Made by a program: the position numbers and the translations under genes
The notes under the pieces: model-generated
What the model was told of the DNA's origin: nothing
The model's database searches: none
What the model saw: the letters and a program-made list of their open reading frames with translations, nothing else
Part shown: in pieces, positions 10,381 to 22,479 of the stretch
How the letters are laid out: each line of letters begins with the position of its first letter
Numbering within the stretch: position 1 is the stretch's first letter
Assembly (NCBI RefSeq): GCF_030867095.1
Contig: NC_081830.1
Coordinates: forward strand, 35,447,832-35,511,831
Direction: 5' to 3'
Source of the DNA: Alligator mississippiensis
Lineage: Eukaryota; Chordata; Crocodylia; Alligatoridae
DNA length: 64,000 nt

Positions 10381-12199
10381 AATGTCACCCTCTGCATACC
10401 TCTACTACAAACCAGTATAGCATGTGTAACTTTTCCAAAAATAATGTGACCTGCCTGATTTTTTGCCATTTCAGATCCTTTAAAAACACATAGAAATGCA
10501 ATTACAGGATCAAGAAGTGGAAATGAAAACAGCACTAGACAGAATGTAATTGTACTTATGGGAATTTTGGGATATTGTCTCCTACAGCTTTAATTTCTTC
10601 AAACTTCCCCATGAAGCAGAGAATCCACTCTTGTATATGAAAATCTTTGCAGACTCTGAGTGGAGCCTTTGTTCATTTGTCGAGGTGGCAGTGTTTATGC
10701 GTATCTCCCTAGGGGAATGATCTTATTAATATTTCTTATTGTCAATCATTCCTAAACAAGTATAGAGCTCAAAAAAAATTCTATTTTTCTAAAAGCAATG
10801 GGTGAAACTATGAACTAGATACATAGTTTAGTTCTTCATTAATTATTATTTATCATTTGGGAGTAAACATATTTAACTTGTTTTTATTTATGCATGAGAA
10901 ATAAGAACATAAGACTTACCCTGAGGTGTATTAGAGGAAGACACTGCCTTCTTATCCTACATGGACAACTTCATAACTTTTCCGGAATGTGTTGGGGGGC
11001 TTTTAACATGTAAATCTCAGCTGAGACATGAAGGAAGATTGTCCCAGGATTATCTAAATGTCCCTGCATGTTTCATGGCCAAGGTACAAGTTATGTTGCA
11101 GGTAACACAATGTGTGGACTACACAGTCATCACTGCCAATTGCCATGCCTACCCAGGAAATGACCAGGGCAAGGACTCCATGGCTCTCCTGAGCTACAAT
11201 TAAGTGGTGTTCTTATATCCTCTCTGCTATGGACATATAGACAGATATGAGGGTGAACAGTTGTTGTCCGCTCATGGCAAACAGTGTGAATTAAAAACAA
11301 GCAGGAATCTTATCAGGGGGCAAGGCACAATGCCATATTTATTGGAACATAAAACATGCAACATGAAAAGAATAAAGAACAGTAAGGTTTTCTGCTTCAC
11401 TGGTTCCCATACATACTCTTTTATTCATTCATTTATACAAAAGAAACTATCACACACACAAATAGTTAGATAGTCTTGCAAAGGTTAAGGTTTTACCAAG
11501 TTCTAAAGTTGCTCCATGAGGAATGGAGTCAGATCTTGTTGGATGCGCCCAAAACTCCTTCTTGCAGGTGGGCAGACCCAAAGCCTTTTCTTTGTGTTCA
11601 TTCTTTATACCGATAGCTGTCCATACAAGCCTATGGATTCTGCTGAGTCAGGCGTGAAGGTCATCCTCCTTTAGCCATTGGCAGGCTGGGATCAGCAGGA
11701 TGTGATCTTCTGGCTTTGTGGCCTGCATCTTTAGCGGGGTTGTTTCTTGTAGTCTTTAACCATCAGGGTGAAGGCATGATTTAGTGTTTGGTAATCTTTA
11801 ACTGCTGAGTTGACATCGCTGCACACTTTAACTGTTAAACCACACAAGGCTATATTCACTTGCTGTGAGAGGACTGTCTTCCTTCACATTGTTACATACA
11901 TTCGTAATTCATTCTTTCATTACCTCTTTTCAAACATGCCAGACATAACACAGACCTTACAAAAGTATTTTTCTTATACTAAATTTAAGTTCTAAACTCG
12001 TGAGACCAATAGGTCAAATATATTTATGCTAAGCAATAGGAAATTTAAAATAGATGGTTAATTCTAGAACACTAATGACTGATTAAAATATTATGAAAAA
12101 TAAATCATAACAAGGTTCATTATAAAAAAGCAATATAAAGCAATTACAGCAATTATAGCTACAACAATACAACACAGCAACCATTCCCAGGCTTCTAGG
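10381..12199 (-). repeat. Outer part of palindrome arm 2
   Basis: Exact mirror of 1-1819. The part from 10839 to 12199 is identical in the stretches compared, and 10381-10838 carries scattered differences. Base 12199 pairs with base 1, so the visible end is set by the window and the arm may continue beyond 12200 if the matching DNA exists left of the window. Open frames at 10961-11203, 11204-11473 and 11810-11995 match those in arm 1 and show no gene-like features. Confidence 0.93.
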
Positions 12200-12419
12200 T
12201 AGCCTATGTCCTTGATTTCTTGCCTTTATTTCCTGCCTGCCTCTTTAGGACTCAGCCTCCTAAACCCTCAGACTTCTAGCCCACAGCTGCCCACACAGTC
12301 TCCCAGTCACTGCCCACAACAATGTCAGCGAGGCTTCCCTCCTTCCTGTCCCAGGAACCTAGCCAGCATGATGAAACTTGTAGACATTTTGCTCTGCCTG
12401 CCCCCAGTAAGTTTGAACT

Positions 12420-12530
12420 CAGTCCAGCCCAGTATGCCATTAGCCTGCTTGGCAACAAGGGCACACTGCTAGCTCATATTCAGATTACTGTCCACTATAA
12501 CCCCCAGATAGTTTTTGGAAGAGCTGCTCC
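12420..12530 (-). mobile_element. CR1 LINE fragment
   Basis: On the minus strand a short CR1 ORF2 segment is readable: LGVIVDSNLNMS, then QCALVAKQANGILG with a stop or change in between. This is the conserved 'LGVxVDSKLNMSQQCxxVxxKAN' region of CR1. The rest of 12200-13460 shows only pyrimidine-rich DNA and chance frames (for example 12977-13255 minus). Confidence 0.65.
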
Positions 12531-13460
12531 CCAGCCAGTCAGTCCCCAGCAGGTACCGCTGCAGGGTGCATGCTCTCGGGGTGCATGCCTAGGTTCTGAG
12601 TAAGGCAGACACAATTTACCTCTGGCAGGCCAAGAAGTGTATCCTGCACCTACATCCCACTGGGGGTGTGTAGGGTAGGGAAGTTCAACTGAATTGGGTG
12701 ATTATTGATTAAGGTACTTTCATGAAGGCACATCTGTATGGGGAGATGTTGTTGCTATTGTCCTGTGTGTCCCTTTCAACTTCCCTTCAGCTGAGGAGTG
12801 CTTAAGCTAATTCCCTGCTTCACACCTCATTCAGCCTCTGAGTTCACAGGCTAACATATGGAGTGCAGGCATACACCTCCTGCCTGTCTGGCCTGGCCAG
12901 AGACCTGAACCTTGAGGTAAGGTTCTAGTCAGGACCATGTAGGAGGGGGTTCAGGCCAACCCACAATCCCTCCCATTCATCTCACTATGTCATGCTTAAC
13001 ACCTGATCCCCATGTTTCTGCCTCCCTTCCCCCCACCAATCTGACGGCCCTTTGCCACCCTTCCCATCCTGCATAAGACCATAGTCCCCACACCTCTGTG
13101 AAGCTACCACTCCCATGTTCCCACTCCCCAGCCATGCCAGCACTTTCGTTGAAAGCTTGATTTGTGTCATCACTGTTTAATAGGAGGCATGCAAAAAGGC
13201 AAAATGAACACAGGGGCTTTCCACCCCACCAACCTCTCCTTACTTTGTACTGCAACCCTGCCCTCCCCCTGGAATCTCTTAAAGTGACCTTTCAATACTC
13301 ACACACTGCCCTGTGGTTTGACTCTGAGCTGCTCGACCTCTGAGGCATTGGGGCAGGCTGCTTGCCTCTTGTCTTTCCCTGCCCAGACCATAACAATAGT
13401 CTCCCCCTTTGACCCTGCAGATGCAGGCAGAGACTGTGAAGCAGGGCATGTAACAGTTAC

Positions 13461-14723
13461 TAGGGCTGTGCAAAGCTTTGGGTGGTGAGTCGATTCGGAG
13501 GAGATTTGGCCCGATTCGGTGGCTGAATCTCCGACTCTGAATCGAATCAGGGGACCTAGTAAAAGGTCTGAATTGATTCAATGCTCTCCAAATATTCGGA
13601 AAAGATTCAGAGAGCTTTGATGATTCAGACAGTCCCCGGTGGCTGCAGGAGAGAGCTGCAGCTGGACTCTGAGCTGGTAAGTAATAGGGGCAGAGGAGGG
13701 CAGCTGGTTGAGGGGACCATGGGGGGACCCCTGCCAGGCCCCCCACTCCCCCAGCCCTCCGGAACCCTGATCCACCAGGCCCCCATGGGTGTCCTGCCTG
13801 CCCCAGCTCCCCGCCCTTTAAAGAAAAGCCCCGGTGCTGACCGTATGCTGCCAGGCAGGGAATGATCCCCACTGCCCCCACTGGCCCACACTGCATAGGG
13901 GGGTTCTGAATGAGCTCCCTGACCCCCCTTGTTCCCCGTTCCCCCCCACAGGTGCCTGACTAGGGCCAGCTCTGGCCCTTTAAGAAAATAAAATGGAGAA
14001 AAGCCCTGGGACTCACTCCTCCTGCAGTGGCCTTGGAGTTTTGGGGGCCCATGCAGAGCCCCCCAGACGGTTCAGGGAAGCAAGGGGAAGTGGGGATTGC
14101 ACCCCCCGAACACACAGGAACAGTGAGTATGGGGGTTTTCTCGGGGGAGTTCTTTAAGGTCCAGAGATGGCCTGGGTGGGGTACCCATGGAGGGGATAGT
14201 GGAGTGAGTGGGGGGATGAGGGGCTTGTGCAGAGCCCCCCCATGCAGCATGGGTCTGTGGGGGGCAGCAGGGATCATCCCGCACCTGGCAGCATCCGCTG
14301 AGTCGGGGCTTCTTTTTCCCAAAGTTTGGGGAGCTGCGGTGGGCAGGGCAGCTATTGCTTGGCTGTGGGGGATGGGCCTGACTGATTCAGAGATTTGGCA
14401 GCAGCTGAATCCCCAAATCAGATTCAGCCGAATCAGTTCTGGAGCTGGCATTGGGGACTCTGGGTGCTCATGGCAGAGTCCCCCCATGCAGCACAGGGCA
14501 GTGGCAGGCATCAGGGATTGAAACCCTGCCTGGTACCCACATAGCAGGAGCCCCATAGCACAGGTGCAGCACACCTTGGCAGGGCACCCCGTGCTGCCTG
14601 CGCACTGGAGTCACTGTGGGGTTACTTGGTCTCACAATTCTGTTTGGATTTGGAGATTCAGTCCCCGAATAGGGCCAAATCTCCTCCAAACTGAATCAGC
14701 TAATGAAGCTTTGCACAGCCCTA
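13461..14723 (+). mobile_element. Non-autonomous TIR element, hAT-like
   Basis: The left end is TAGGGCTGTGCAAAGCTTTG and the right end is the inverted repeat CTTTGCACAGCCCTA, so the first 17 or so bases of the two ends are exact inverted repeats. Subterminal regions are rich in GATTCAG/CTGAATC words in both orientations, giving a broader inverted structure. No transposase is present. The GC-rich centre gives overlapping chance open frames (13578-14574) on both strands. An 8-bp target duplication was not seen (ACAGTTAC versus CAGGACAG), so the hAT call rests on the TAGGGCTG-type ends. A second copy lies at 58590-59675 in opposite orientation. Confidence 0.75.
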
Positions 14724-15639
14724 CAGGACAGAGACTTCTGCACTGGAGCTGGTGGCATAGCTGAGGAACACCCTTCCCCACTGGGAGTGTCCCGGTCTAC
14801 ATGGTTGGTCTGGTCTATCTGCATCTCTTGTCAAAAGTGAAATTTAAACCCTCCTTGTTCAGCAGCTCAAAGCAAGTTGCTTGCTTTACTTAGTCCTGGT
14901 ATCTGTTCAATCTGATGAGACTTTCAATGCCAGCCACACAACCCACAGTGGGTAGTAGTTCAGGAGGGGAAAGGCTTAGTTTGTCTACTTGGTTCCTCAC
15001 TAGGCCTGAGTGTGGACTTTCCCTTCATGGATTGGGTTGTTACTTTATCAGTCTCCCTTCTCAATGGACACTGACTAACTAGATAAATAGGACCACCAAG
15101 GTACAAACAGGTAGTCTTTTCTATAGATAGACTGATCACATACTGATGCTCACCTAGAATAGATTGTCGGGTGGTTCTTAAGGACTTGGCCCCATTCTTC
15201 AGGATCATAAAGACTTGCCTTTTGAAAGACACTGCCCGGAATGAAACGTGACCCCACAAGCATGATCCCTTGCAGAATACCCTACCATCACCCTCACATA
15301 TGCCAGGCCATCCCCAGCCCTTGAACATACTCAGCTTCCCCCTGGCCCTGGGCACTTCCAGCCCTGCTCCTTCCCATCCCAGCTTGGGTGAGTTTCTCTG
15401 CATGGTGGCCACCTGACTGGAAGTCACCACATCCCCAGGGGCCCAGGCCCCATTCTGCCACCATCAAAGGCTTCAGATCCTGTGCACAAACCTGCTCACA
15501 CACCTCACACACATAGACATAGGCACACAGACATACATGCATAGCTTTTGGATTCTCATGTCAAATACACTTTTATTTATACTTATAAAATATTTTAGGG
15601 GGTAAAACAAAACAAATTGACTAACCAAAAACATTTTTT
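14724..15639. other. Intergenic, no recognised gene
   Basis: Single-copy-looking DNA between the TIR element and the CR1. A short run of CACACACATAGACATAG simple sequence lies at about 15500-15540. The frames at 14960-15542 minus have no recognised domain. Confidence 0.4.
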
Positions 15640-15678
15640 CCATATTTTTCCTTCATTTTTAAATCTCCAAAGTATTTA

Positions 15679-16617
15679 ATGGTGCCTACTGATGGCGGTG
15701 ACCCTGCCATCGGGGAGAGGGGGAGCCCCCTCGCCTGTCCCTCATGTGCCCACCTTCAGACCTTGGAGGAGCAGGTGAGGGAACTCCAGGAGGCAGTGAG
15801 CAGGCTGAGGGGGATCAGGGATGAGGAGGCTGTGATTGATGGGTATTTCCATTCCTTACAGCTCCAGATGCCCATGGGAGAAACTCCACATGAAGAGTCT
15901 GCAGAAGGGGAGTGGAGGACAGTCACCTCTGGATCCAGGCAGCGGGGCCCGGTGTCTGCTTCCCCATTGGGTGTGGGGAAAGGATACGGGGCCCTGACAA
16001 CCATGGAGGGGACAGAGAAGGAACATTCTCCTGCAGAGGAGATGATCCCTATAGCCCCTACCAGATAGGCTGGAGGATCATTGCCCAGTCAGAAGAAGAA
16101 GAAGAAATGCCAAACAATTGTGGTGGGTGACTCAATCCTGAGAAGCATGGAGGGGCCAATCTGTCAACTGGATCCTATGGTGAGGAAAGTCTCCTGCATG
16201 CCTGGAGCTAAGATCAGGGACATCACTGAGGCAATTCCTGCTCTCATCAAGCTGTCTGACTACTACCCCATGGTCCTCGTCCATGTGGGAACCAACGATG
16301 CGGGTAGGACAAGCCGTGACCACATCATGAAGGACTTCCATGAACTGTGAGTCAGCCTCAAGAAGACTGGACCACAGGTTGTATTCTCTTCCATCCTTCC
16401 AGTTGGTAGCAGCCAGAGATGCCAGGGTGCCCGCATCAAGGAAGTCAACCGGCGGCTCCAGAGTTGGTGTCTGTAGGAGAACTTTGGATTCTACAGCCAC
16501 AACCAGCATTTCCAGGGAGGAGGCTTCCTGGGAGATGATGATCTTCATCTGTCTCCCAGAGGTAAGTATCTGTTCACCCACAGGTTGGCTGATCTCCTCC
16601 GAAGAGCTTTAAACTAG
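15679..16617 (+). pseudogene. CR1 ORF1 with SGNH-esterase domain (three in-frame stops)
   Basis: One continuous reading frame of 312 codons interrupted by three stop codons at 16066, 16348 and 16474. Residues about 20-60 contain CPSCAHLQTLEEQVRELQE and SRLRGIRDEE, the CxxC plus coiled-coil region of CR1 ORF1. From about residue 140 an SGNH/GDSL-like esterase domain is visible: VVGDSILRSMEG (block I serine), HVGTNDAG (GTND block) and DDLHLSPRG (catalytic Asp and His). Both are known parts of CR1 ORF1 proteins, which bind RNA and may act on lipids. Because the frame is otherwise whole, the stops look like recent point changes, two of them at CGA/TGG-type codons. Its end lies about 170 bp upstream of recognisable ORF2. 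Confidence 0.85.
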
Positions 16618-16789
16618 GCTTGACAGAGGTCGGGGAATTGGTGGTCAGAGAGAGCTCAGGTTTGGTAAACCACAAACAAGAGGCCAGATCACACCAAGTA
16701 AGTATTAAGGGGTTGTTAAGCCATAAACAAGGCACCAGACCACACCAGGTAAGTAATAAAGGGAACACACACCATCAAGGCACAGGGGT

Positions 16790-19578
16790 ACCAAGGGCCC
16801 CCATTGAAGGACTTAAATGTTTTTATACAAATGCCAGGAGTATGGGGAACAAGCAAGAAGAGGTCACATTCTTGCTAGCTAGCACCCAGTATGACCAAGT
16901 CGGACTAACCAAAACATGGTGGGCTTCTACACACAACTGGGCGGTAGGCATTGAGGGGTATAGGTTGTGTAGGCGTGACGGAGTGGAGAAAATAGGTAGG
17001 GGGGGTAGCACTCTATGTTAAGGAGCAGTATATGTCTTCCACCATCAAAGTGGGGGTGAACGAGGGGAACATCAAGGCATTGTGGGTCAGGATCCAGGGG
17101 GCACCAGGGGAAAAGGACTTGTTTGAGGGAGTCTACTACAGACCTCTTCAACAGTATCAAGAACTAGACGATATATTCTCTAGACAGCTAGCAGACACCA
17201 CACAGGCAAAGAAGGCGGTGGTCATGGGAGATCTGAACTACCCAGATATCTGCTGGGAGGAGCAGACAGACAAAACAAGCAACTCATGGAGGTTCTTACA
17301 CTGTGTGCAGGACCTCCACCTAACCCAGGTGGTGTCTAGTCCCACCAGGGGTAGCACCTTGCTTGACCTGGTCTTAGCAACAGGGGATGATCTCATGGGG
17401 AACATGCAAGTTCATGGTAGCCTGAGAGATAGTGACCATCACTTGGTCGAGTTCACTATCCAGCAAAGGGTGGGTAAAGTAATTAGTTGGGCGAAGGTGT
17501 TGGACTTCATAAGGGCCAAATTTAGCAAGCTTAGAAGGCTAATTAGTGAGGGGATGCAATTCAAGAACATAGAGCAAATGGAGGTCCAGGAAGGTTGGAG
17601 GCATCTCAAGGGAGTGATCCTTGGGGCTCAAAAGGAGTCTATCCCATTACATAGTAAGGGAGGTAAGGGGGCAAAAAAGCCTCCTTGGCTGAACAGGGAA
17701 CTCCAGGAGAGTCTGGGGGCAAAGAAAGAGATGTATAGGCAATGGAAGCAGGGAGCAGCCACCAAGGAGGAATATATTTCCCTGGCGTGCTATTGCAGGG
17801 AATTAGTTAGACAGGCCAAGGTGGGGCTTGAGCTCAGGCTGGCTTCAGCAATCAAGGACAATAAAAAGTCCTTCTTCAGGTATATAGTGGGCAAAAGGAA
17901 AGCTCAGAGCAACATAGGGCCCCTGCAGGACAAATCAGGACAGTTGGTGGTTGACTCAGGGGGAAAAAGCGGAGCTTTTCAATGAGTTCTTTGCTTCAGT
18001 ATTTCTAAGTACTGACCAAGTCAATTCCCCCACCTCAATCATTGATGGATGTCCACATGGCACCAGTCCACCTACGGTTAGTTCTGAAATAGTTAAGGAA
18101 CTCCTGGAGGAGCTGGATGGGTACAAGTCAGCAGGTCCGGATGACCTCCATCCATTTTTGCTAAAAGAATTGGCCAGTGTTATAGCTGAGCCTCTGGCAC
18201 AGCTGTTTGAACCCTCATGGTGCTCTGGCCACGTCCCTGGGGACTGGAGAAGGGCCAATGTGGTGCCCATTTTCAAGAAAGGGAGAAGGGATGAGCCAGG
18301 TAACTTCAGGCCAGTCAGTCTTACCTCTATCCCTGGGAAAATGCTAGAGAAAATAATCAAAGAAAATGTTTGTGAAGGCCCAGCAGGAGAAACAATGCTG
18401 AGGGGAAAACAGCATGGGTTTGTCACAGGTAGATCCTGTCTGACAAACCTTGTAGCCTTCTATGACCAGGTCGCATACTGCCTGGACGCAGAAGCTGAGG
18501 CTGATGTCATCTTCCTGGACTTTAGGAAGGCCTTCAACACAGTCTCACACCCCATCCTAATTGGGAAGCTAGCAGTCTGTGGAGTGGACACCTATATGGT
18601 CAGGTGAGTGGCCAGCTGGCTTAGGGACCACACCCAGAGAGTGGTGGTGGATGGTTCCTTCTCGGCCTGGAGAAAGGTGGGCAGTGGGGTCCCGCAGGGT
18701 TCAGTCCTCAGACCGATATTATGTAATATCTTCATCAGTGATTTGAACAAGGACGTGGAGAGCACCCTCTCCCAGTTCGCTGATGATACCAAGTGATGGG
18801 GCAAAGTTAGTACACTGGAGGGCAGGGAGCAGATTCAGGCTGATCTGGACAGGTTGGATCAATGGGTAGAGAGAAATAGGATGTAATTTAATAAAGATAA
18901 ATGTAAGGTACTCCACCTGGGAAGGAGGAACCCTCAGCACATCTATAGGTTGGAGAGTGCCCTTCTCAGCAGCTCGGAGGCAGAAAGGGATCTTGGAGTC
19001 ATAATTGACTCCAAGATGAACATGAGCCAGCAGTGTAACGAGGCCATCAACAAGGCCAATCACACCTTGTCATGCTTTAACAGGTGCATGACTAATAGAT
19101 CAAAGGAGGTGATGCTCCCCCTCTATGCGGCACTGGTCAGGCCACAGTTTGAGTACTGTGTCCAGTTTTGGGCGCCGCACTTCAAGAGGGATGCAGAGAA
19201 TGTGGAGAGGGTCTAGAGGAGGGCCACTCACATGATTAGTGGCCTTCGGAAAAGACCCTACGGGGGAGGTTGAGAGAGCTGAATTTCTTCAGCCTTCACA
19301 AGAGACGGCTGAGGGGAGATCTTGTGGCCACCTATAAATTTATTAGGGGAGGTCAACGGGGAATAGGTGATGCACTGTTTACTAGGGCACCCCAGGGAGT
19401 GACTAGGAATAACTGGTGTAAACTAGTTGAGAGTGGATTTAGGTTAGATATTAGGAAGAAATTTCTCACAGTAAGGGTGGCCAGGATCTGGAATGGGCTT
19501 CCAAGAGAGGTGGTGCTATCACCTGGCTTGGAGGTCTTCAAGAAGAGGCTAGATAGTCACCTGGCTGGGGTCATCTGA
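16790..19578 (+). pseudogene. CR1 ORF2 (endonuclease and reverse transcriptase), broken
   Basis: The APE-type endonuclease is recognised by YTNARSMGNKQEE, VMGDLNYPDICW and DSDHHLVEF. The reverse transcriptase shows [66 protein letters not shown] and the catalytic FADDTK. The C-terminus has DLGVIIDSKMNMSQQC, FEYCVQFWAPHF and RIWNGLPREVV. At least three frame changes (near 17025, 17960 and 19220-19270) and stops near 18605, 18796, 18883 and 19214 inactivate it. It would have nicked DNA and copied CR1 RNA at the target site. An RT domain of this type is diagnostic for CR1. Confidence 0.92.
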
Positions 19579-19673
19579 CCTCGGTCCTCTTTCCTGCCAG
19601 GGGCGGGGGGTCAGACACGATGATCCATTGTGGTCCCTTCCGACTCTACAGTCTATGAACCTATGAATCTACA

Positions 19674-20974
19674 GGTGTTCAGGACCCTGCTCTCTCTCAT
19701 GTCACTTCACATAAAGTGCCACAAATAATAGCCGCCCCCAACCAAACAGAAGCTCATCCTGGCTGGGGTATTGCGGGGAGCTGGACAAGGCCTGTGAGTG
19801 AGGATGGAGGGCTCCATTCCTACACCTACCACCCGTGCCTCTTGATGGTGCCAGCACAGAGCTGCCAGCTGCTTTCGCATAGCCAGAGCTGAGCAGTGGT
19901 GGGGAATGGGGTGGAATGGAAGCCCCTCACCTATTGGGCCTGGCCTGGCTCTCCCCAATACACCAGATGCGGTAGCTGGCACGGGGTGGAGGGGGCTGTG
20001 AGGTAAGGGGGTTCCATCTAACCCCATTCCCCTCACCTTAACTCTGGCCATTCAAAAGCAGCCAGCTCTGTGTCGGCTGCTCCCTCCCTTTTGCCCTCCT
20101 CCCCCCCCCCCCCCGACCTCCCCATCGCTGAGTGAAAGATTAATGTTGAAGGGAGCCCAAGTTCCCTAAGGCACTCTGCTTTAGAGCACCTTAATCGAAT
20201 GCTTCATTTGACTAGGGTTAATATTTGTGCAATCAACTATTTTTAAAGTGCTCTGCAGCTATGCCTGTGTACTAAGTCAAGGCTGTAGAATGCATTTAGG
20301 GGCCAGATACACAAAAAATGTAACTTGCGTAAGCATCTTTAGTTTTAGCTCAGACCCAATTTGATTTTTTTCTCCAATTGTGCAGTTGTTGAGCCACCGA
20401 CATATGTTTATTTTACCCCATCTGTTAATAATATGGCATAAACTAGTCTATTAAAAGCAAGGAATTGTTTAACCTCAGCTGGAAGGCAGCCTTGAGAAAC
20501 AGGACACAGGTACATGTTGTACTTGAAATTTAGGCAGATTCAAATTGTCCTGAAACCCCTACTTCTGAAATGAGGATTTACTTATCTCCCAATACTTTCC
20601 GTGTCTCTTGAACCTGGTCAAACCAGGTTATTCAGCCAATTAAGAGAGCAGAGAGAACTCAGTAGGTTGCCTCTTTTATCTCTATACTCTGAGACAGGAT
20701 TAAGCCATCCCTGACAAATGGTTAATCTAACCCAAGACTGGACAATTAGTTTGGCAAGAAGGTCACTTAGGGAGTTTCAGTGAGCTTTAGTGGGTTGACT
20801 CAGCCCCCACCATATTCTCCCCCAACTCACCCAAACTCCTTAAGCGGACCCTACAAACGATCAAGTGTCTGGGGTGGGGCCACAAACAGGCAGGGAGCAT
20901 CTGGAAGCAGGATGGATTGGCGGGTCCAGGGCTGGGGATTGGGATCGTGATAATGAACGTGGGGCGATGACAAT
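19674..20974. other. Intergenic, no recognised gene
   Basis: Contains a C homopolymer at about 20102-20114 and mostly single-copy-looking DNA. The minus-strand frame at 19707-20051 has no recognised domain. Confidence 0.4.
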
Positions 20975-22174
20975 TAGAGCCGAGTGAAACAGAAGTGTTC
21001 CATATCGACCAGTGTTTCAACTTTTTGACGAAACAGCGTTCTGTTTCAACTTTTGTTTCCCGTCAAAAGTTACAGGAATGGTAGCCCTTTCTCAGGGCAT
21101 GAAGCATGCCAAGTTTCAAGAAGATAGGTGCAGGGCATTCAGAGAAATTGCACCCCAAGGTCTTGAGAGCAAAGCTCATGCCACGTGTATATGTTAAGCC
21201 ATGGTAGTCCCTGCTGAGGCAACAAAGCCTGCCATGTTTCAAGGAGATAAGTGCATGGGGTTCAGAGAAACTGCACCCCAAAATCCTGAATGCAAAACTT
21301 GTGTCACGTGTATATGTTAAGCCGAGAAGAGCCGAGTAGAGCAGGAGAATCACTTCTTTGCAATGGTTTTGCTGAAGATGCATCAATTGATGCATGCCAG
21401 TGTATTTTAGCCGTGCAGGCTACAATGTCACACTGCCGGCTCATGTTCATACTGTGGTCAATTATTACCCCCAGTTCTGTGGTGGCAAGTGATGGGGGAT
21501 ATTCAGCCCTGCTCCCTGATGAGAGGCAGCAGTTGCACAAGCACCCATGTCACGAGTTTTGCCTGTCAGCAGCTAGAGGTGCAGGGCCCTAGAACCCAGA
21601 ACCCCTGCACATCTCTCCTCAATGGCTGGCAGGCTTCATGGCCTCAGCAGGGGCTAGCAGGCCTGCAGCTTTCACCCTGCTGCGCCTTAACACACACAGT
21701 GTCACCCATGTCACGAGTTTTGCTTGTCCGCAGCTTGAGGTGCAGTTCCCCCCAAGCCCCTGCACCTATCTCCTTGAAACTTGGCAGGCTTTGTGGCCTC
21801 CAGAGGGGCTAGCAAACCTAAAGTATTGACCCTACTGTGGCTTAACACGTACACGTGACACAAGTTTGGCTCTCAAGAATTTGGGGTGCAGTTCCTCTTA
21901 ACCCTCTATACCTATCTTCTAGAAACCTGGCATACTGCATGCCCACAGATGGTGCTACCACTCCTGCAAGTTTCATCCATATATGGCTAGAAATGACAAA
22001 GTTATAGGCTCTTTCAACCTTCCCCATTATAGCTTATGGGCAAAACGTCGAAACAGCGTCAAACTGGCGATATGTTTCAACTTGCCTCGTTCTGTTTTGA
22101 CTATATCTGTTCTGTTTTGATTTTGCTGCTTTGACCTTGAAACAAAAATGGTGGCAAAATTTTGCTCAGCCTTA
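20975..22174 (+). mobile_element. hAT non-autonomous element with internal foldback repeats
   Basis: The ends are TAGAGCCGAGTGAAA and, inverted, TAAGGCTGAGCAAAA (10 of 15 match). They are flanked by ATGACAAT at 20967-20974 and ATGATAAT at 22175-22182, an 8-bp target duplication with one difference, which is the hAT signature. Internally, about 105-bp units run forward twice (about 21095-21323) and backward about three times (about 21549-21960). Each holds a TTTCAAGGAGATA core and a CACGTGTATATGTTAAGCC end. A CR1 piece sits between the two sets. There is no transposase, so it would need one in trans. Confidence 0.8.
21325..21515 (-). mobile_element. CR1 fragment in the loop of the foldback element
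   Basis: On the minus strand the frame at 21304-21540 reads TTELGVIIDHSMNMSRQCDIV and then KIHWHASIDAS and SPALLGSSR, the CR1 ORF2 region just before the C-terminus. It lies between the forward and reverse repeat sets of the hAT element at 20975-22174. It is therefore either a later insertion in the loop or captured cargo. Confidence 0.65.
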
Positions 22175-22479
22175 ATGATAATGAAAGTAGGGTGCTGGGG
22201 CAGAGCCGCAATCTCCTGCCTTCATGCCTCTGTCATGGGTGCCAGTACCATGGGCAGGGTCATTCAGGGAGTGGATAGCAGCTTTGCGCCAGTCCTGACC
22301 CCAGCCTTGGGCTGGGGCCCACACTGTCAGTGCCTGAAGATCTGGGGTACCCATGGACAACAGTTGGGACCCGGGCAGGCAGAGCACACAGCCAGGCAGA
22401 CAGGAAGGGTGTCCGAGCAGACGAGGAGCTCCATCTGGGGCCTAGCCTACCTGCCCATCTTGCTCCCGGACATGGCTCC

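Larger units (their letters stand above)
15640..19673 (+). mobile_element. Near full-length CR1 LINE
   Basis: A roughly 4-kb CR1 with ORF1 (15679-16617), ORF2 (about 16790-19578) and a 3' UTR ending in TCTATGAACCTATGAATCTAC at about 19650-19673, the CR1-type tail. The exact 5' boundary is uncertain because the 5' UTR was not recognised. ORF2 has several frame changes and stops, so the copy is dead but only moderately old. CR1 inserts by target-primed reverse transcription and usually leaves 5'-truncated copies, so one retaining both ORFs is less common. Confidence 0.92.

Noticed and set aside
13578-14574. Overlapping frames of up to 205 aa on both strands
   Set aside because: They lie inside a non-coding GC-rich TIR element and share no family features.
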